64,000 bases of DNA from Streptomyces sp. NBC_00223 (GTDB lineage: Bacteria > Actinomycetota > Actinomycetes > Streptomycetales > Streptomycetaceae): NCBI RefSeq assembly GCF_036199905.1, contig NZ_CP108109.1, positions 930,001 through 994,000 on the forward strand, in the 5' to 3' direction. This document shows, one piece after another, positions 1 to 8,888 of this stretch. The position numbers were made by a program, and so were the translations under genes. The notes under the pieces are model-generated. The model saw only the letters and a program-made list of their open reading frames with translations. It had not been told where the DNA came from and did no database searches. How positions within the stretch are numbered: position 1 is the stretch's first letter; each line of letters starts with the position of its first letter.

Positions 1-1
1 C

Positions 2-328
2 GGCATCACATACACCCACCGCGACGGCGACAATGCGGCCCAGTTCTTCTGGCTCGACCTCAGGGACTACCTCGACCTGTGCGTACCGCCCACGGGCAAT
101 GCCACGCCCCTCCCGCTCAACGCCGCCGACCTCGACCCGCGGGAGCAGTGCCTCTTCGACTACCTCCGCGCGGCGCCCACCGAGGTGTCGCTGCTCCCCG
201 GCGGTGTGATGCACAGCCCCGCCCCCGGCTTCTTCCGCCTCTGCTACACCGCCCGCCAGCCCGCGGAGGTCTGCGAAGCAGTCGACAAGGTGGGCAAGGC
301 CCTGAGCCTGCTGAAGTCCCGGGCGTAG
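2..328 (+). CDS. PLP-dependent class I/II aminotransferase, C-terminal part (5'-truncated by window edge)
   Basis: The open frame runs from the window edge to a TAG at 326-328 and gives about 108 residues. The stretch FFWLDLRDYLD, followed by a Pro/Gly-rich segment (LLPGGVMHSPAPGFFRLCYT) and a final helix, matches the small C-terminal domain of fold-type I aminotransferases of the ACC-synthase/class I type. There the Arg of the FRLCY segment binds the substrate carboxylate. The N-terminus, including the PLP lysine, lies outside the window, so the substrate cannot be inferred. The family call rests on the pattern of the C-terminal domain only. Confidence 0.75.
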   Translation, partial: GITYTHRDGDNAAQFFWLDLRDYLDLCVPPTGNATPLPLNAADLDPREQCLFDYLRAAPTEVSLLPGGVMHSPAPGFFRLCYTARQPAEVCEAVDKVGKALSLLKSRA

Positions 329-542
329 CCGCCTTCCAGACACTCCACCAGTCAACACCGCGTCTGGCACCTGCGCGATTCCCGCTGATGGCGCTGCTCC
401 GGCCCGGCGCCGCTGCTCGTTGCGGAGCGTTTCGACGTTGCCGGTGAAGACCTTGACCGACTTGCCGCCATCGAGCGTGACACCAACGCAGCCTGCACGA
501 CCGGGACTTCCTCATCGAGCCTGCCCTGAACCCGCCGGGTCC

Positions 543-1034
543 CTAACGCGTCCAGCGGGGCGGCAGAGCCGCTCGGTCCCGCCAGTAGTCCGCGTCATGC
601 GGATCCATCAGCCGGCCGACCAGTCGCTCAGAGCCTGCCGCAAACGCATGGGCCAGTGACCTCCCCTCGTCAACAACCAGCGTGAGTTCGTCGATGTCAT
701 GGGTGGCGTGGTCGGTCTCGCACCAGCAAGCCACGTTCACCGCCGCGTTCACAGCGAGCCGCCCTTGATCCGTCCAGAACACCTGCAGCCAGAACTCAAG
801 CCGGTCGCCTCCGTCCGCATGCACGATGACGTCGGCCATGAGGACCACGGCCACACCGGGCTGCGGACCAGGAAACCGGGCATGCCCCGGTGCCCATTCC
901 CACTGCGGTGCCTCCCCTTTGACGCGAGCCGCATCGACGGCGCCGGCCACGACACGCATGGCCTCCATGTCGGCGTGTGTCAGCTGTGGGAACAGTGCGG
1001 CCAGCGGAACATCATCGAAACTGCCTCGGCTCAT
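543..1034 (-). CDS. hypothetical protein, 163 aa
   Basis: I read an ATG at 1034 (MSRGSFDDVPLAALFPQL) as the start. The frame stays open further upstream to 1214, but that part is Arg/Ala-rich and looks non-coding. No strong Shine-Dalgarno sequence precedes any of the ATG codons at 1034, 1040 and 1052, so the start is uncertain. The protein is acidic and soluble, without signal peptide or membrane segments. It has alternating hydrophobic stretches (VAVVLMADVIVHADGGDRLEF) typical of a beta-sheet core, and a C-terminal DADYWRDRAALPPRW tail. I do not recognise a family. It stands alone, with transposase debris upstream. Confidence 0.55.
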   Translation of the reverse strand: MSRGSFDDVPLAALFPQLTHADMEAMRVVAGAVDAARVKGEAPQWEWAPGHARFPGPQPGVAVVLMADVIVHADGGDRLEFWLQVFWTDQGRLAVNAAVNVACWCETDHATHDIDELTLVVDEGRSLAHAFAAGSERLVGRLMDPHDADYWRDRAALPPRWTR

Positions 1035-1277
1035 GAGCATGGACCTGATCATCCATACGAGACGGATGCCGGATCTCCATCGCGCTCTCGCCGCCCTCGC
1101 CGTCCAGGCCGTATCAAACGCCGACCGCCCGGATTCTCCCCATGGGAGCGATCGACCAGCGGCTGCGCCCGGCGTTCGACGCGGCTTCGCCGGTGGACAG
1201 GTCCTCGCCGACACGCATCGACATCAGCGGCACGCCGGGCGGCCCGCGCGCTCCGCCGGAAGCGTGCCGGGCGGGTA

Positions 1278-1510
1278 GCTCGTGGCCCGGCCACCCGCTA
1301 CGACAAGGCACCCGAGAGCTACGAAGCCGGACTCCACCTGAGGGGATCGACCATGTGGCTGACGCACGCGACTACGAACGCCTCATCCAGCACTCCGAAT
1401 CGCTCATCACCTGGGCAGCCATCACACTCATGACACTCATGACCAGGCGGATCACCCGCCGAAGCTCCCGCAGGAGCGGACAGACCGCCTCCCGCGAGGC
1501 CCAACGAGAC
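1278..1510 (+). pseudogene. two IS5-type transposase C-terminal remnants
   Basis: Two adjacent fragments lie in different frames. At 1278-1358 the translation ARGPATRYDKAPESYEAG plus GSTMW corresponds to the conserved C-terminal tail (RGxATRYDK...SY..A...LW) of IS5-family DDE transposases. At 1355-1510 the translation includes ARDYERLIQHSESLITWAAI followed by a run of MTRR, which matches the tail of another IS5 subgroup (RDYE...HSE..I.WA.I..M.RR). Neither has the catalytic DDE region. The stretch is a scar of two successive insertions rather than one gene. Confidence 0.65.
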
Positions 1511-1852
1511 TGATCATCTCGGCCCCGGCCGGGGTCAGTCTCACCGAGAGGTCACCGAGCCCCCGCACCGGCCTGATTGTCGCACCACCATGACGGCTCC
1601 ATCGGGCAAATCCGCGACAGCGCGGGGCCGCCCCTCAACCGTCGACCAGCCGACCTCACCGCTCGCACCCTGCCGTTCGGATTCTGAGCTGGCCAAATAC
1701 CGAGACCCCACTGGCTATCACGCCATGGCCGGCTCAGAACAGGCATCTTCAGGGTCGACCCCTCATCCGGCCGCGTACGCCGACAGGGGGGGAGCCGCGG
1801 CCATGGGGCGTGTCCTGCCGCGGTGCCGGGGCGAGTCTCTACCTTTCGCGAT
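1511..1852. other. intergenic region upstream of the lectin/DUF11 gene
   Basis: I see no convincing gene here; the short open frames are Arg/Ser/Pro-rich and lack ribosome sites. It should hold the promoter of the secreted protein at 1853. A 27-base segment at 1667-1693 (core ttcggattctgagctggc) recurs with few changes at 4688-4710 on the far side of that gene. Confidence 0.4.
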
Positions 1853-4444
1853 ATGACTTCCAAACACCTGCGTTCCCCGGCGGTGAGGCACGGGCAGAGC
1901 CGGCTCGGGCGGTGGGCCGCCGGAGGGCTGGGTGTGCTGGGGCTGGTGGCGGCCTCGGTGGGGATGCCGGGCCAGATGGCCGCCGCGCAGCCCGTGGGCG
2001 TGCCCCTGGTGAACGAGACGTTCACCGGGGCCAGTGCCATGGCGGGGTTCGAGGCGTTCGGGCCCGCCTGCCTGACGGGTGCGCCCGAGGCTCCGGCGCC
2101 CGGTCCTGGTACCCACCCGCTGACCGGCTGCCCGGCAGGCGGGACCGGTCCCGTGCCGCCGAACAACGCCGCACCGAACGGCTACCTGCGGCTGACCGAC
2201 GCGTCCAACGACCAGTCCGCCGCGGTCCTCTACAACCATGCCCTCCCGGCGAACCAGGGCCTGGTCACCTCCTTCGACCAGTGGCAGTACGGAGGAACGA
2301 CCAACCCTCCGGCCGACGGCATCTCGTTCTTCCTCATCGACGGCGCCGCGTCGCTGACCGCGCCCGGGGCCTTCGGCGGCAGCCTCGGCTACGCGCAGAA
2401 GCTTCCCAACGACGACCCGAACGAGACGTTCCTGCCGGGCGTCAACCACGGCTACGTGGGTGTCGGCCTGGATGTGCTCGGCAACTACTTCGGTGACTGG
2501 GAACACCGCGGCAACGGCTGCGCCACCCGCTCGCCGGCCGGTACGCAGTTCCGGATCCCGGCACCGGGCGCGAACATGGTGACCGTGCGCGGGCCGGGCA
2601 ACGGTACCGAGGGCTACTGCTTCCTCGACGCGACGACCAGCAACTTCTCCACGACGCCACCCTGGCCCTCGACGCTGCCGGGACAACTGCAGGGGCCGAC
2701 CACCACGCTGCCGCCGGACTCCACACCCGAGGAGGCCGAAGCACTGCTGGAGCCCTCACGCCGCACGGTGACCATCGAGATCTCCCCGTCGCCCAACCCG
2801 GTACTCACGGTCGCCATCGACTTCCACGACGGCAACGGCAGCCAGCAGGTGCTGTCCACTCCGGCGCCCCAGCCGGTTCCCAGCACGTACAAGTTCGGCT
2901 TCGCCGCGTCGACCGGGCTGTTCACCGACGTCCACCTCATCCGGAACGTCACCGTTCACCCGGCTGCCGCACTGCCCCAGCTCAACCTGGTCAAGCAGGT
3001 CTCCCAGGACCCGCCACTGGAAACCCCGCTGACGCCGGGCACGCAAGTTCCCTACCAGTACGTGGTGACCAACACCGGCATGGTCCCGGTGACGGGCGTG
3101 GCCGTGACCGACGACAAGGTCACCGGCATCACCTGCCCGCAGACGACCCTCGCGGTCGGTGAGACGATCACCTGCACCGGCAGCTACACCGTCACCGCGG
3201 CGGATGGAGTGGCCGGTTCGCTCACCAACACCGCTACCGCGCACGGCCAGGCCGGAACCACCCCGGTTACCTCGCCGCCCGACGATGTCACCCTCCCCGT
3301 CCAGGCCGGGCCCGGCATCCGGATCGAGAAGTCGGCGGACGAGACCCGCGCGTACGAGGTCGGCGAAACAGTGCCGTACACGTACACCGTCACCAACACC
3401 GGCCCCCAGCAACTGACGGACGTCACCGTCACCGACAACCGGGTGACCGGGGTGACCTGCCAGGCGACCACCCTCGCCCCGGCCGGACAGCCCGGTGACA
3501 GCACCACCTGCACCGGCAGCTACACCGTCACCGCGGCGGACGCAACGGCCGGCTCGATCACCAACACCGCCACCGCCCAAGGACAGGCCGGAACCACCCC
3601 GGTCACCTCGCCACCCGACGAGGCAACCGTGGCGGTCGCCTCCGTGCCAGGGCTGCAGCTGCAGAAATCAGCCGACACCACCCGGACCTACCAGGCCGGC
3701 GACATCGTGACGTACACCTACACCGTCACCAACACCGGCGACACGACACTGACCGGCGTCGGCGTCACCGACGACCTCGTGCCGAACGTGACCTGCCAGG
3801 CCACCACGCTGGCCCCGGGCGCGACCACCAACTGCACCGGCACCTACACCGTCACCCAGGCCGACGCAGAACGCGGAACAGTCGTCAACATCGCCGCCGC
3901 GCAGGGGCAGTCCGGCACCACACAGGTGGTCTCGGAACCCGACAGCGTCACCCTGCAGACCAGGGGAGAGCCGGGGTTGCAGCTGACGAAGACAGTGGAC
4001 AACTCCCGCACCTACGCCGTCGGCGACCAGGTGGCATACACCTACACCCTCACGAACACCGGTGACACGACACTGACCGGCGTCGGCGTCACCGACAACC
4101 GGGTGACCGGGGTGACCTGCGCTGCGACCACCCTCGCCCCGGCCGGACAGCCCGGTGACAGCACCACCTGCACCGGCACGTACACCGTCACCCAGGCCGA
4201 CGCAGAACGCGGCAGCGTCACCAACACCGCGGTCGCCACCGCTGAAGGCGGCAGCGTCCGGTCCAACCAGGACCAGGCCACCATCACCATCGAGAAGAAC
4301 CCGAAGCCGTGCCACGACACGTACGGCAAGCACTGCGACCCCAAACCGAAGCCGACGCCCAAGCCCTGCCACGACACCTACGGCAAGCACTGCAATCCCA
4401 AGCCGAAGCCGTGCCACGGGACGGGCTACTGCCGCTCTACGTGA
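1853..4444 (+). CDS. secreted L-type lectin-like protein with four DUF11 repeats
   Basis: 863 aa from ATG 1853. An upstream in-frame start at 1823 would only add a non-signal-like extension. Residues 1-50 form a classic signal peptide: charged start, then GGLGVLGLVAASVGM, with cleavage near AAA-Q. Residues about 55-370 resemble a bacterial L-type lectin domain, with the carbohydrate-fold segment around WQYGGTTNPPADGISFFLID and GVGLDVLGNYFG. Four DUF11 (Ig-like, cell-surface) repeats follow at roughly 380-490, 490-605, 610-715 and 715-825, each with PYTYTVTNTG-like and TCTGSYTVT-like motifs. The tail carries Lys/Pro-rich units with repeated KPCHDTYGKHC. There is no LPXTG sorting signal or C-terminal membrane anchor, so it is probably released or held non-covalently. 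A strong hairpin follows the stop. Confidence 0.85.
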   Translation: MTSKHLRSPAVRHGQSRLGRWAAGGLGVLGLVAASVGMPGQMAAAQPVGVPLVNETFTGASAMAGFEAFGPACLTGAPEAPAPGPGTHPLTGCPAGGTGPVPPNNAAPNGYLRLTDASNDQSAAVLYNHALPANQGLVTSFDQWQYGGTTNPPADGISFFLIDGAASLTAPGAFGGSLGYAQKLPNDDPNETFLPGVNHGYVGVGLDVLGNYFGDWEHRGNGCATRSPAGTQFRIPAPGANMVTVRGPGNGTEGYCFLDATTSNFSTTPPWPSTLPGQLQGPTTTLPPDSTPEEAEALLEPSRRTVTIEISPSPNPVLTVAIDFHDGNGSQQVLSTPAPQPVPSTYKFGFAASTGLFTDVHLIRNVTVHPAAALPQLNLVKQVSQDPPLETPLTPGTQVPYQYVVTNTGMVPVTGVAVTDDKVTGITCPQTTLAVGETITCTGSYTVTAADGVAGSLTNTATAHGQAGTTPVTSPPDDVTLPVQAGPGIRIEKSADETRAYEVGETVPYTYTVTNTGPQQLTDVTVTDNRVTGVTCQATTLAPAGQPGDSTTCTGSYTVTAADATAGSITNTATAQGQAGTTPVTSPPDEATVAVASVPGLQLQKSADTTRTYQAGDIVTYTYTVTNTGDTTLTGVGVTDDLVPNVTCQATTLAPGATTNCTGTYTVTQADAERGTVVNIAAAQGQSGTTQVVSEPDSVTLQTRGEPGLQLTKTVDNSRTYAVGDQVAYTYTLTNTGDTTLTGVGVTDNRVTGVTCAATTLAPAGQPGDSTTCTGTYTVTQADAERGSVTNTAVATAEGGSVRSNQDQATITIEKNPKPCHDTYGKHCDPKPKPTPKPCHDTYGKHCNPKPKPCHGTGYCRST

Positions 4445-4468
4445 CACGACCTGCACACAAGTGACCGC

Positions 4469-4504
4469 GCGGGCACCCGCCACCACCCGGTGGAGGGTGC
4501 CCGC
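4469..4504 (+). terminator. hairpin terminator after the DUF11 gene
   Basis: A perfect 10-bp inverted repeat (gcgggcaccc / gggtgcccgc) with a 16-base loop lies 25 bases after the stop codon. It has no U-tract, which is usual for Streptomyces terminators. Confidence 0.7.
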
Positions 4505-5142
4505 CCGCCTGCTCAGGCAGGGATCCACCTACGCGTCCGCACACCCCGCGGCCGGCTCCGCCTGGCCCGGCCCGCGAGGGCCAGGAACCATAGCCGCCGC
4601 GAGATGGAGACGGGCCCCACGCTCGGATACTTCCCAACACTGCCTCGGAAAGCCCGCGGTCCGCCGGCGGTCAAACTCAAGCATCGGCCCTGTTCGAATC
4701 CTGAGCTGGCAGAACACTCACAGCAGCTTTGCAAACAGGCACCAAGCTTGTTCTTTATCTTCCGGCCGCGTCGTAAGGCGGGGCCGGAAGGTTCCAGACG
4801 GCGTCTGACCGGTCGACGATCTTTCGTGGTGGGTAGCATTCCGGACATCTGCAATCCTATTCTGCGAGCCCTGGCTGACCTCGAACGAGACACCTCCCGA
4901 GCCGGATTCCGGGGGCGTTGCCCGAGGAACGCTCGCCCTGGCAAGAATGCGAGTTCCTGGGCCGTTATCTGTTCAACATCAGGGCCGGCGGCCCCGGCCG
5001 GGACACGGACGCCGTCGAAGACGACGAAGGCTGACGGCCGGGCACTCCACCCCCTTTCGGGCACGAGCTGAAGCGGGCGGCGCGACCGGGGACCGCAGGC
5101 CGAGCCACTGCTCGGCGTCCCAGGTCTGGAACCGTGACAGAA
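4505..5142. other. gene-poor intergenic region
   Basis: Open frames exist on both strands but none has a plausible start, codon bias or recognisable product. The stretch 4688-4710 repeats the motif seen at 1667-1693. It may be decayed mobile DNA. The right end leads into the operator and promoter of the SDR-TetR pair. Confidence 0.4.
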
Positions 5143-5175
5143 TCAACATCACGTTGATAAAACTCGACGTTGTGT
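5143..5175 (+). promoter_or_regulatory. likely TetR-type operator upstream of the SDR-tetR operon
   Basis: An AT-rich patch holds tcaac-atcac-gttga (5143-5157), a 15-base palindrome with perfect 5-bp arms. This sits inside a wider imperfect inverted repeat, acatcacgttga (5146-5157) and tcgacgttgtgt (5164-5175), with 9 of 12 positions matching and a 6-base spacer. It ends 55 bases before the SDR start. The TetR-family gene is the second gene of the same operon, so autoregulation through this site is the simplest reading. Confidence 0.6.
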
Positions 5176-5230
5176 AGACTTTCTGGGTGTGGGGCAGCCC
5201 AGCTCCTCGCGAGACCTTTCTGGAGGAGCA

Positions 5231-6079
5231 GTGCAGCAGCAGAAGTGGCTCATCACCGGCGTCAGCACGGGCCTTGGACGTGCCTTCGCCCAAGCCGCCC
5301 TGACCGCCGGGCACACCGTTGTCGGCACGGTCCGCTCCGCGGAGGACCTGCGGGCCTTCGAAGGGCTCAAACCCGGGTACGCTCACGGCCGCATCCTGGA
5401 TGTGACCGACGACGCCGCCGTCTCGAGTGTGATCACGGAGGTGGAGCAGAGCGTCGGCCCCCTGGATGTCGTCGTCGCCAACGCGGGCTACGGCCTGGAG
5501 GGCACCTTCGAGGAGACGCCGCTGGCCGACGTGCGGCGGCAGTTCGAGGTCAACGTATTCGGAACAGTGGCCACGCTGCGGGCGGCCCTGCCCCACATGC
5601 GCCGGCGCCGACGCGGACACCTGATGGCCGTCACCTCCATGGGCGGGCTGATGGCCGTGCCCGGCATGTCCGCCTACTGCGGCAGCAAGTTCGCCCTGGA
5701 AGGCATCCTTGAGGCACTGGGCAAGGAGGTCGCACAATTCGGGATCCACGTGACGGCGATCGAGCCCGGGTCCTTCCGCACCGACTGGGCCGGACAGTCC
5801 ATGACACGCACCGCGCAGTCCATCGACGACTACGACGAGCTGTTCACCCCCATCCGTGAAGCACGGCAGAAAGCCAGCGGGAACCAGCTGGGCAATCCGG
5901 CCAAGGCCGGGGACGCCGTCGTGCACATCGCGTCGGTCGACCAGCCGCCGGCCCACCTCGTCCTGGGCTCGGACGCGCTGCGACTGGTCACCGCCGCGCG
6001 CACGGCCGTGGACGAGGACATCCGCGCGTGGGAGACGCTCTCCCGTACCACCGACTTCGCCGAGGGCGCTCAGCTCTGA
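5231..6079 (+). CDS. short-chain dehydrogenase/reductase (SDR)
   Basis: 282 aa. GTG 5231 is chosen because ggagg at 5222-5226 precedes it; a longer in-frame start at 5189 lacks a ribosome site. Residues about 7-14 show the nucleotide-binding TGVSTGLG motif, then NAGYG near 80. The catalytic Ser (VTSMGG) and YCGSK (Tyr-x-x-x-Lys) lie near residues 135-155. This is the classical SDR pattern with an NADP-type start, most like the oxidoreductases often paired with regulators. The substrate is unknown. The stop overlaps the start of the TetR gene (TGATG), so the two are translationally coupled, and the SDR is probably the gene that the regulator controls. Confidence 0.9.
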   Translation: MQQQKWLITGVSTGLGRAFAQAALTAGHTVVGTVRSAEDLRAFEGLKPGYAHGRILDVTDDAAVSSVITEVEQSVGPLDVVVANAGYGLEGTFEETPLADVRRQFEVNVFGTVATLRAALPHMRRRRRGHLMAVTSMGGLMAVPGMSAYCGSKFALEGILEALGKEVAQFGIHVTAIEPGSFRTDWAGQSMTRTAQSIDDYDELFTPIREARQKASGNQLGNPAKAGDAVVHIASVDQPPAHLVLGSDALRLVTAARTAVDEDIRAWETLSRTTDFAEGAQL

Positions 6080-6693
6080 TGCCCGGCCACCACCCCGCGC
6101 AGAGCCGACGCACCACCGAACGCAAGGGTGACGTCCGGGAGCGGGCCATCCTCGACACCTGCGAAGCTCTGCTGGCGCAACAGGGCTATGACGCCATGAC
6201 CGTTGGCGACATCGCGCAGGGCGCCGGCATCACGCGTGGCGCCCTGTACTTCTACTTCGGCTCCAAGCAGGAAGTGGTCACGGCGCTCGTGGCCCGGACC
6301 GTGGAGCACCTGTGGGAGCGGTCCCGGGCCACCGCGCAGACCGACGAGCCACGCCAGGCCATCGCAGCGGCCATGCGGCGCACGGTCGAGCTGTGGAACG
6401 AGCACGGCCTGGTCATGCGCACGGCGATCGACCTGTCGTTGACCGTGTCGGAGATCGGCGAGCTGTGGAGCCGCACAGCTGACTTGTTCATCGCAGCCAT
6501 CGCCGCCGTCCTGGAACGAGCCGGCGTTGAGGCCGGCACCGAACCGGAGCAAGCGTCGGCGATGGCACGCGCCCTGTGCTGGATGATCGAGCGGACTTTC
6601 TACCACGCCTCGCAGGAGTCCCGCGAGGAGTTGCAAAAGGCATCTTCGACCTGCGAACACATCTGGCTGATCAGCGCCGGCCTGATCACCTGA
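6079..6693 (+). CDS. TetR-family transcriptional regulator
   Basis: 204 aa from the ATG that overlaps the SDR stop (TGATG). Residues about 15-65 form the TetR N-terminal helix-turn-helix: ERAILDTCEALL, then MTVGDIAQGAGITRGALYFY and the FGSKQEV recognition end. The ligand-binding half ends in ALCWMIERTFYHAS, reminiscent of EthR-like members where a Trp/Tyr-lined tunnel binds hydrophobic ligands. It probably represses its own operon through the palindrome at 5143-5175 and is released by a small molecule that the SDR may act on. The ligand is unknown. Confidence 0.9.
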   Translation: MPGHHPAQSRRTTERKGDVRERAILDTCEALLAQQGYDAMTVGDIAQGAGITRGALYFYFGSKQEVVTALVARTVEHLWERSRATAQTDEPRQAIAAAMRRTVELWNEHGLVMRTAIDLSLTVSEIGELWSRTADLFIAAIAAVLERAGVEAGTEPEQASAMARALCWMIERTFYHASQESREELQKASSTCEHIWLISAGLIT

Positions 6694-6949
6694 TGCATCC
6701 GGTGTGGACGGTGAGGCGCGAAACCGAACCCCGTGACTCCGAAGCCCACCGTCCAGGCACTCCGCCGGCGGAAATCCCGCGAGGCACAACGTCCTCTCCC
6801 AGCCCGATCAACGGGAGGTGGTGTCCACAACTCCCGTGTACGGGCCTTCCGGATCAGGTTGCGAGACCTGGAAGGTCACGTACGGGACAGCCCTTGGCCC
6901 AGGGACGAGGCGCCTGCCTGATCAGGCTGCCGAACAGCTGAGCGGACGC

Positions 6950-7096
6950 TCAATGTGAGCGGGGCCTGCGCAGGCCCTCGACGAAGGTTTCCGCCAGACC
7001 GCGGTGAACACTCGACCCCGTCAGGGCGCAATGGACGATCGGGCCGACAAGAGTGTCGCTCGTGGCGTCGGGGCCGAGTCCGGGCGAGATTTCAAG
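6950..7096 (-). pseudogene. C-terminal fragment of a TetR-family regulator
   Basis: The minus-strand translation GLGPDATSDTLVGPIVHCAL, continuing TGSSVHRGLAETFVEGLRRP, matches the typical end of TetR ligand-binding domains, where a hydrophobic helix (LVGPIVHCALTG) is followed by the last dimer helix. No HTH domain or start is found upstream; the frame runs into unrelated sequence near 7100. It appears to be a truncated gene next to integrase remnants. Confidence 0.5.
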
Positions 7097-7240
7097 CGGG
7101 GATGAACGGGATGTACTTGAGTGGTCAGGCCCGATCACGCCGGGTGTGACATCAGCGGCGAGTGAGGGGGACGACGCTCGTGGCGCCGTCCCCCAGCTCG
7201 TGGTTGCGAGCCGGGATGGCATGCGTACCGGCGAACGTAC

Positions 7241-7378
7241 TCAGCTCGCGCGCCGAAGCCGTTCGAGTTCGTCGTCCTTGGCCGCCAGGACCGACAGCAG
7301 TAGCCGGTGACGCTCCTTGAGGAGGGTGAACTCTGTGTTGGTGCGGGCGAGTTTGCCGGTGAGCCGCTGGTTGAGCAT
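7241..7378 (-). CDS. small coiled-coil-like ORF (45 aa) adjacent to integrase remnant
   Basis: ATG 7378 gives MLNQRLTGKLARTNTEFTLL, continuing KERHRLLLSVLAAKDDELERLRRAS. The heptad-like spacing of leucines suggests a short coiled coil. It overlaps the end of the integrase-like frame, as the small partner proteins of some actinomycete integrases do (DUF6262-like proteins have a similar C-terminus). It may equally be the surviving tail of such a protein. No clear ribosome site is visible. Confidence 0.35.
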   Translation of the reverse strand: MLNQRLTGKLARTNTEFTLLKERHRLLLSVLAAKDDELERLRRAS

Positions 7379-7830
7379 CGATGGCTCCGTGGGTCCTCTC
7401 CCGGGCCGCGCGGTAGATCCGGTGCACCTCCAGGCGCTTGAGGTGGACCTCCGTCGTGACCACGCTGGAGTGCCCCAGCAGGTCCCGCAGGATCAGCAGC
7501 GGATCGGCCTTCAGCAGGTAGAGCGCGAGCCCGGGCGCGTCCCCGGGCGCCGCGGCGAGCCGAGCGGCCTGCCGGTAATGGCCCTCCACCAGCTTCTCCA
7601 GGGTGGCTGTGGCGAAGGCGTGCCGGCACCGGTGCGGCGCGACATCGGGGAACCGCGGCTCGAAGCGCTCACGGATCCTGCGAGCCGTACAGCGGGCCCG
7701 TGAAGCCCGTCCGAGCCAGCTCCGCGACACAGTCGAGGTCGCGTTGGCTGCCCAGCGGGGGCTTGCCAATGCACGTGCTCTGCCACCCGTTTGAGCAGGC
7801 GCAAGGGGTGTGGCCTGCGGATGTTCCGGC
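7379..7830 (-). pseudogene. tyrosine recombinase (site-specific integrase), frameshifted C-terminal remnant
   Basis: The minus strand encodes the catalytic end of a phage-type integrase: FPDVAPHRCRHAFATATLEK (the HxxR box) and LLGHSSVVTTEVHLKRLEVH (LGH box, with the Tyr nucleophile region apparently altered to EVHL). Upstream, SQRDLDCVAELARTGFTGPL continues the core but in another frame, so at least one frameshift separates them. N-terminal DNA-binding segments are absent. It is a decayed integrase of an integrated element. Confidence 0.65.
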
Positions 7831-8212
7831 TGACGGATGGTAGGGACGGTCTCGGGAGAGCGGTTCGAGGCTGCGGTGGTGGAGAAAGGGCAGGCGGAGG
7901 AACCGTATGGTGTGCCAACCGTGATGACGCCTCCGGCCGCGCCCGGAAATTCCAACCCGAGAAGGGTGGGCCGGCGATATGACGCGCACCGCCTTATGCC
8001 CGTTTTGTTCACGTCCTCGGTGTGACCGGGGTATGGAAGCGGTCGTCTATTGGCAGCCTGGCATCGCGGCTGATTCGAGATCACAGGTTGGGTTTTGTCG
8101 TTCCCCTGACTACGGAGAGTTGCTTTGCCCGGCCGACGGCTGGACCGGCTGGACCGTTGCCCGCCGCGGCACAGGCGTGCGGGGTAGCGGCCGGGCGCGG
8201 TAGTTTGCTCGA
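7831..8212. other. intergenic region
   Basis: I see no gene or clear element here. Several short open frames occur on both strands but none has a ribosome site or recognisable sequence. The right end should contain the promoter for the gene at 8213. Confidence 0.35.
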
Positions 8213-8653
8213 ATGAGTCTCCTCGATGATGTGGCCGAGCGCGACGGCTGGCGGTGCTGGGTGTGCGACGAACCCGTCGACCCCGAGATGTCGGTGAACG
8301 ACCCGCGGGGGCCCAGCGTGGACAGCCGGACCGCCGACCGGAAGGCCAAGGTCGCCGAGCGGCTCGCGCACCGCGGGTGCAACACCCGCAAGGGCGCGGT
8401 CGAGGTGGTCATCGCCTGGCCGGACCGCCTGTACGTGGTCGAACCCGCGCCGCTGATCACCGTTGCCGGGAGACTGGAGCGCAAGGGGGGTCGCGAGATG
8501 GTGGGCCGTTGTCCGACCCGGCGGGACGCCCAGCAGGCGGCGGACTGGCTGGTGGACCGGTTCTCCCGGCTGGTACCGGGGCTGCCGGTGACCGCCGACA
8601 TCGAGCCGGGCGGCGGCCAGTTCCTCGTCATCCTGGCCACCGGCCGCCGCTGA
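8213..8653 (+). CDS. HNH-like small protein, 146 aa
   Basis: ATG 8213. The N-terminal half has CWVCDEPVD (C-x2-C), then a run ending in RLAHRGCNTRKG (H-x2-CN). This is the zinc-knuckle layout of HNH-type nucleases, with the central His region degenerate (NDPRGPSVDSRTADRKAK). The C-terminal half (VGRCPTRRDAQQAADWLVDRF) is a separate alpha/beta segment. No signal or membrane regions are present. Stand-alone proteins of this kind are common in actinomycetes without an assigned role. Enzymatic activity is possible but not shown by the sequence. Confidence 0.65.
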   Translation: MSLLDDVAERDGWRCWVCDEPVDPEMSVNDPRGPSVDSRTADRKAKVAERLAHRGCNTRKGAVEVVIAWPDRLYVVEPAPLITVAGRLERKGGREMVGRCPTRRDAQQAADWLVDRFSRLVPGLPVTADIEPGGGQFLVILATGRR

Positions 8654-8888
8654 CCGGGGAGATCACCAGCCCACATACGCGTCGCCCGCCCGCGTGCGCC
8701 GGCCGGCACCGTCCCCGACGGCCCCGACCTCACCCAGCTCGTCGGCGAACTGCTTCTCAAGAGCCCGGCCTTCGCCGGACTGTTACCGGGGGTGCAGGCG
8801 GCGCGAGATGCCTACCGTACGGTGACGGCCTCCCGCCCGGCATCCTGTCCGCCGACCCGTCAAAGCCGGGAGGAAGCAGGGGTCCGCT

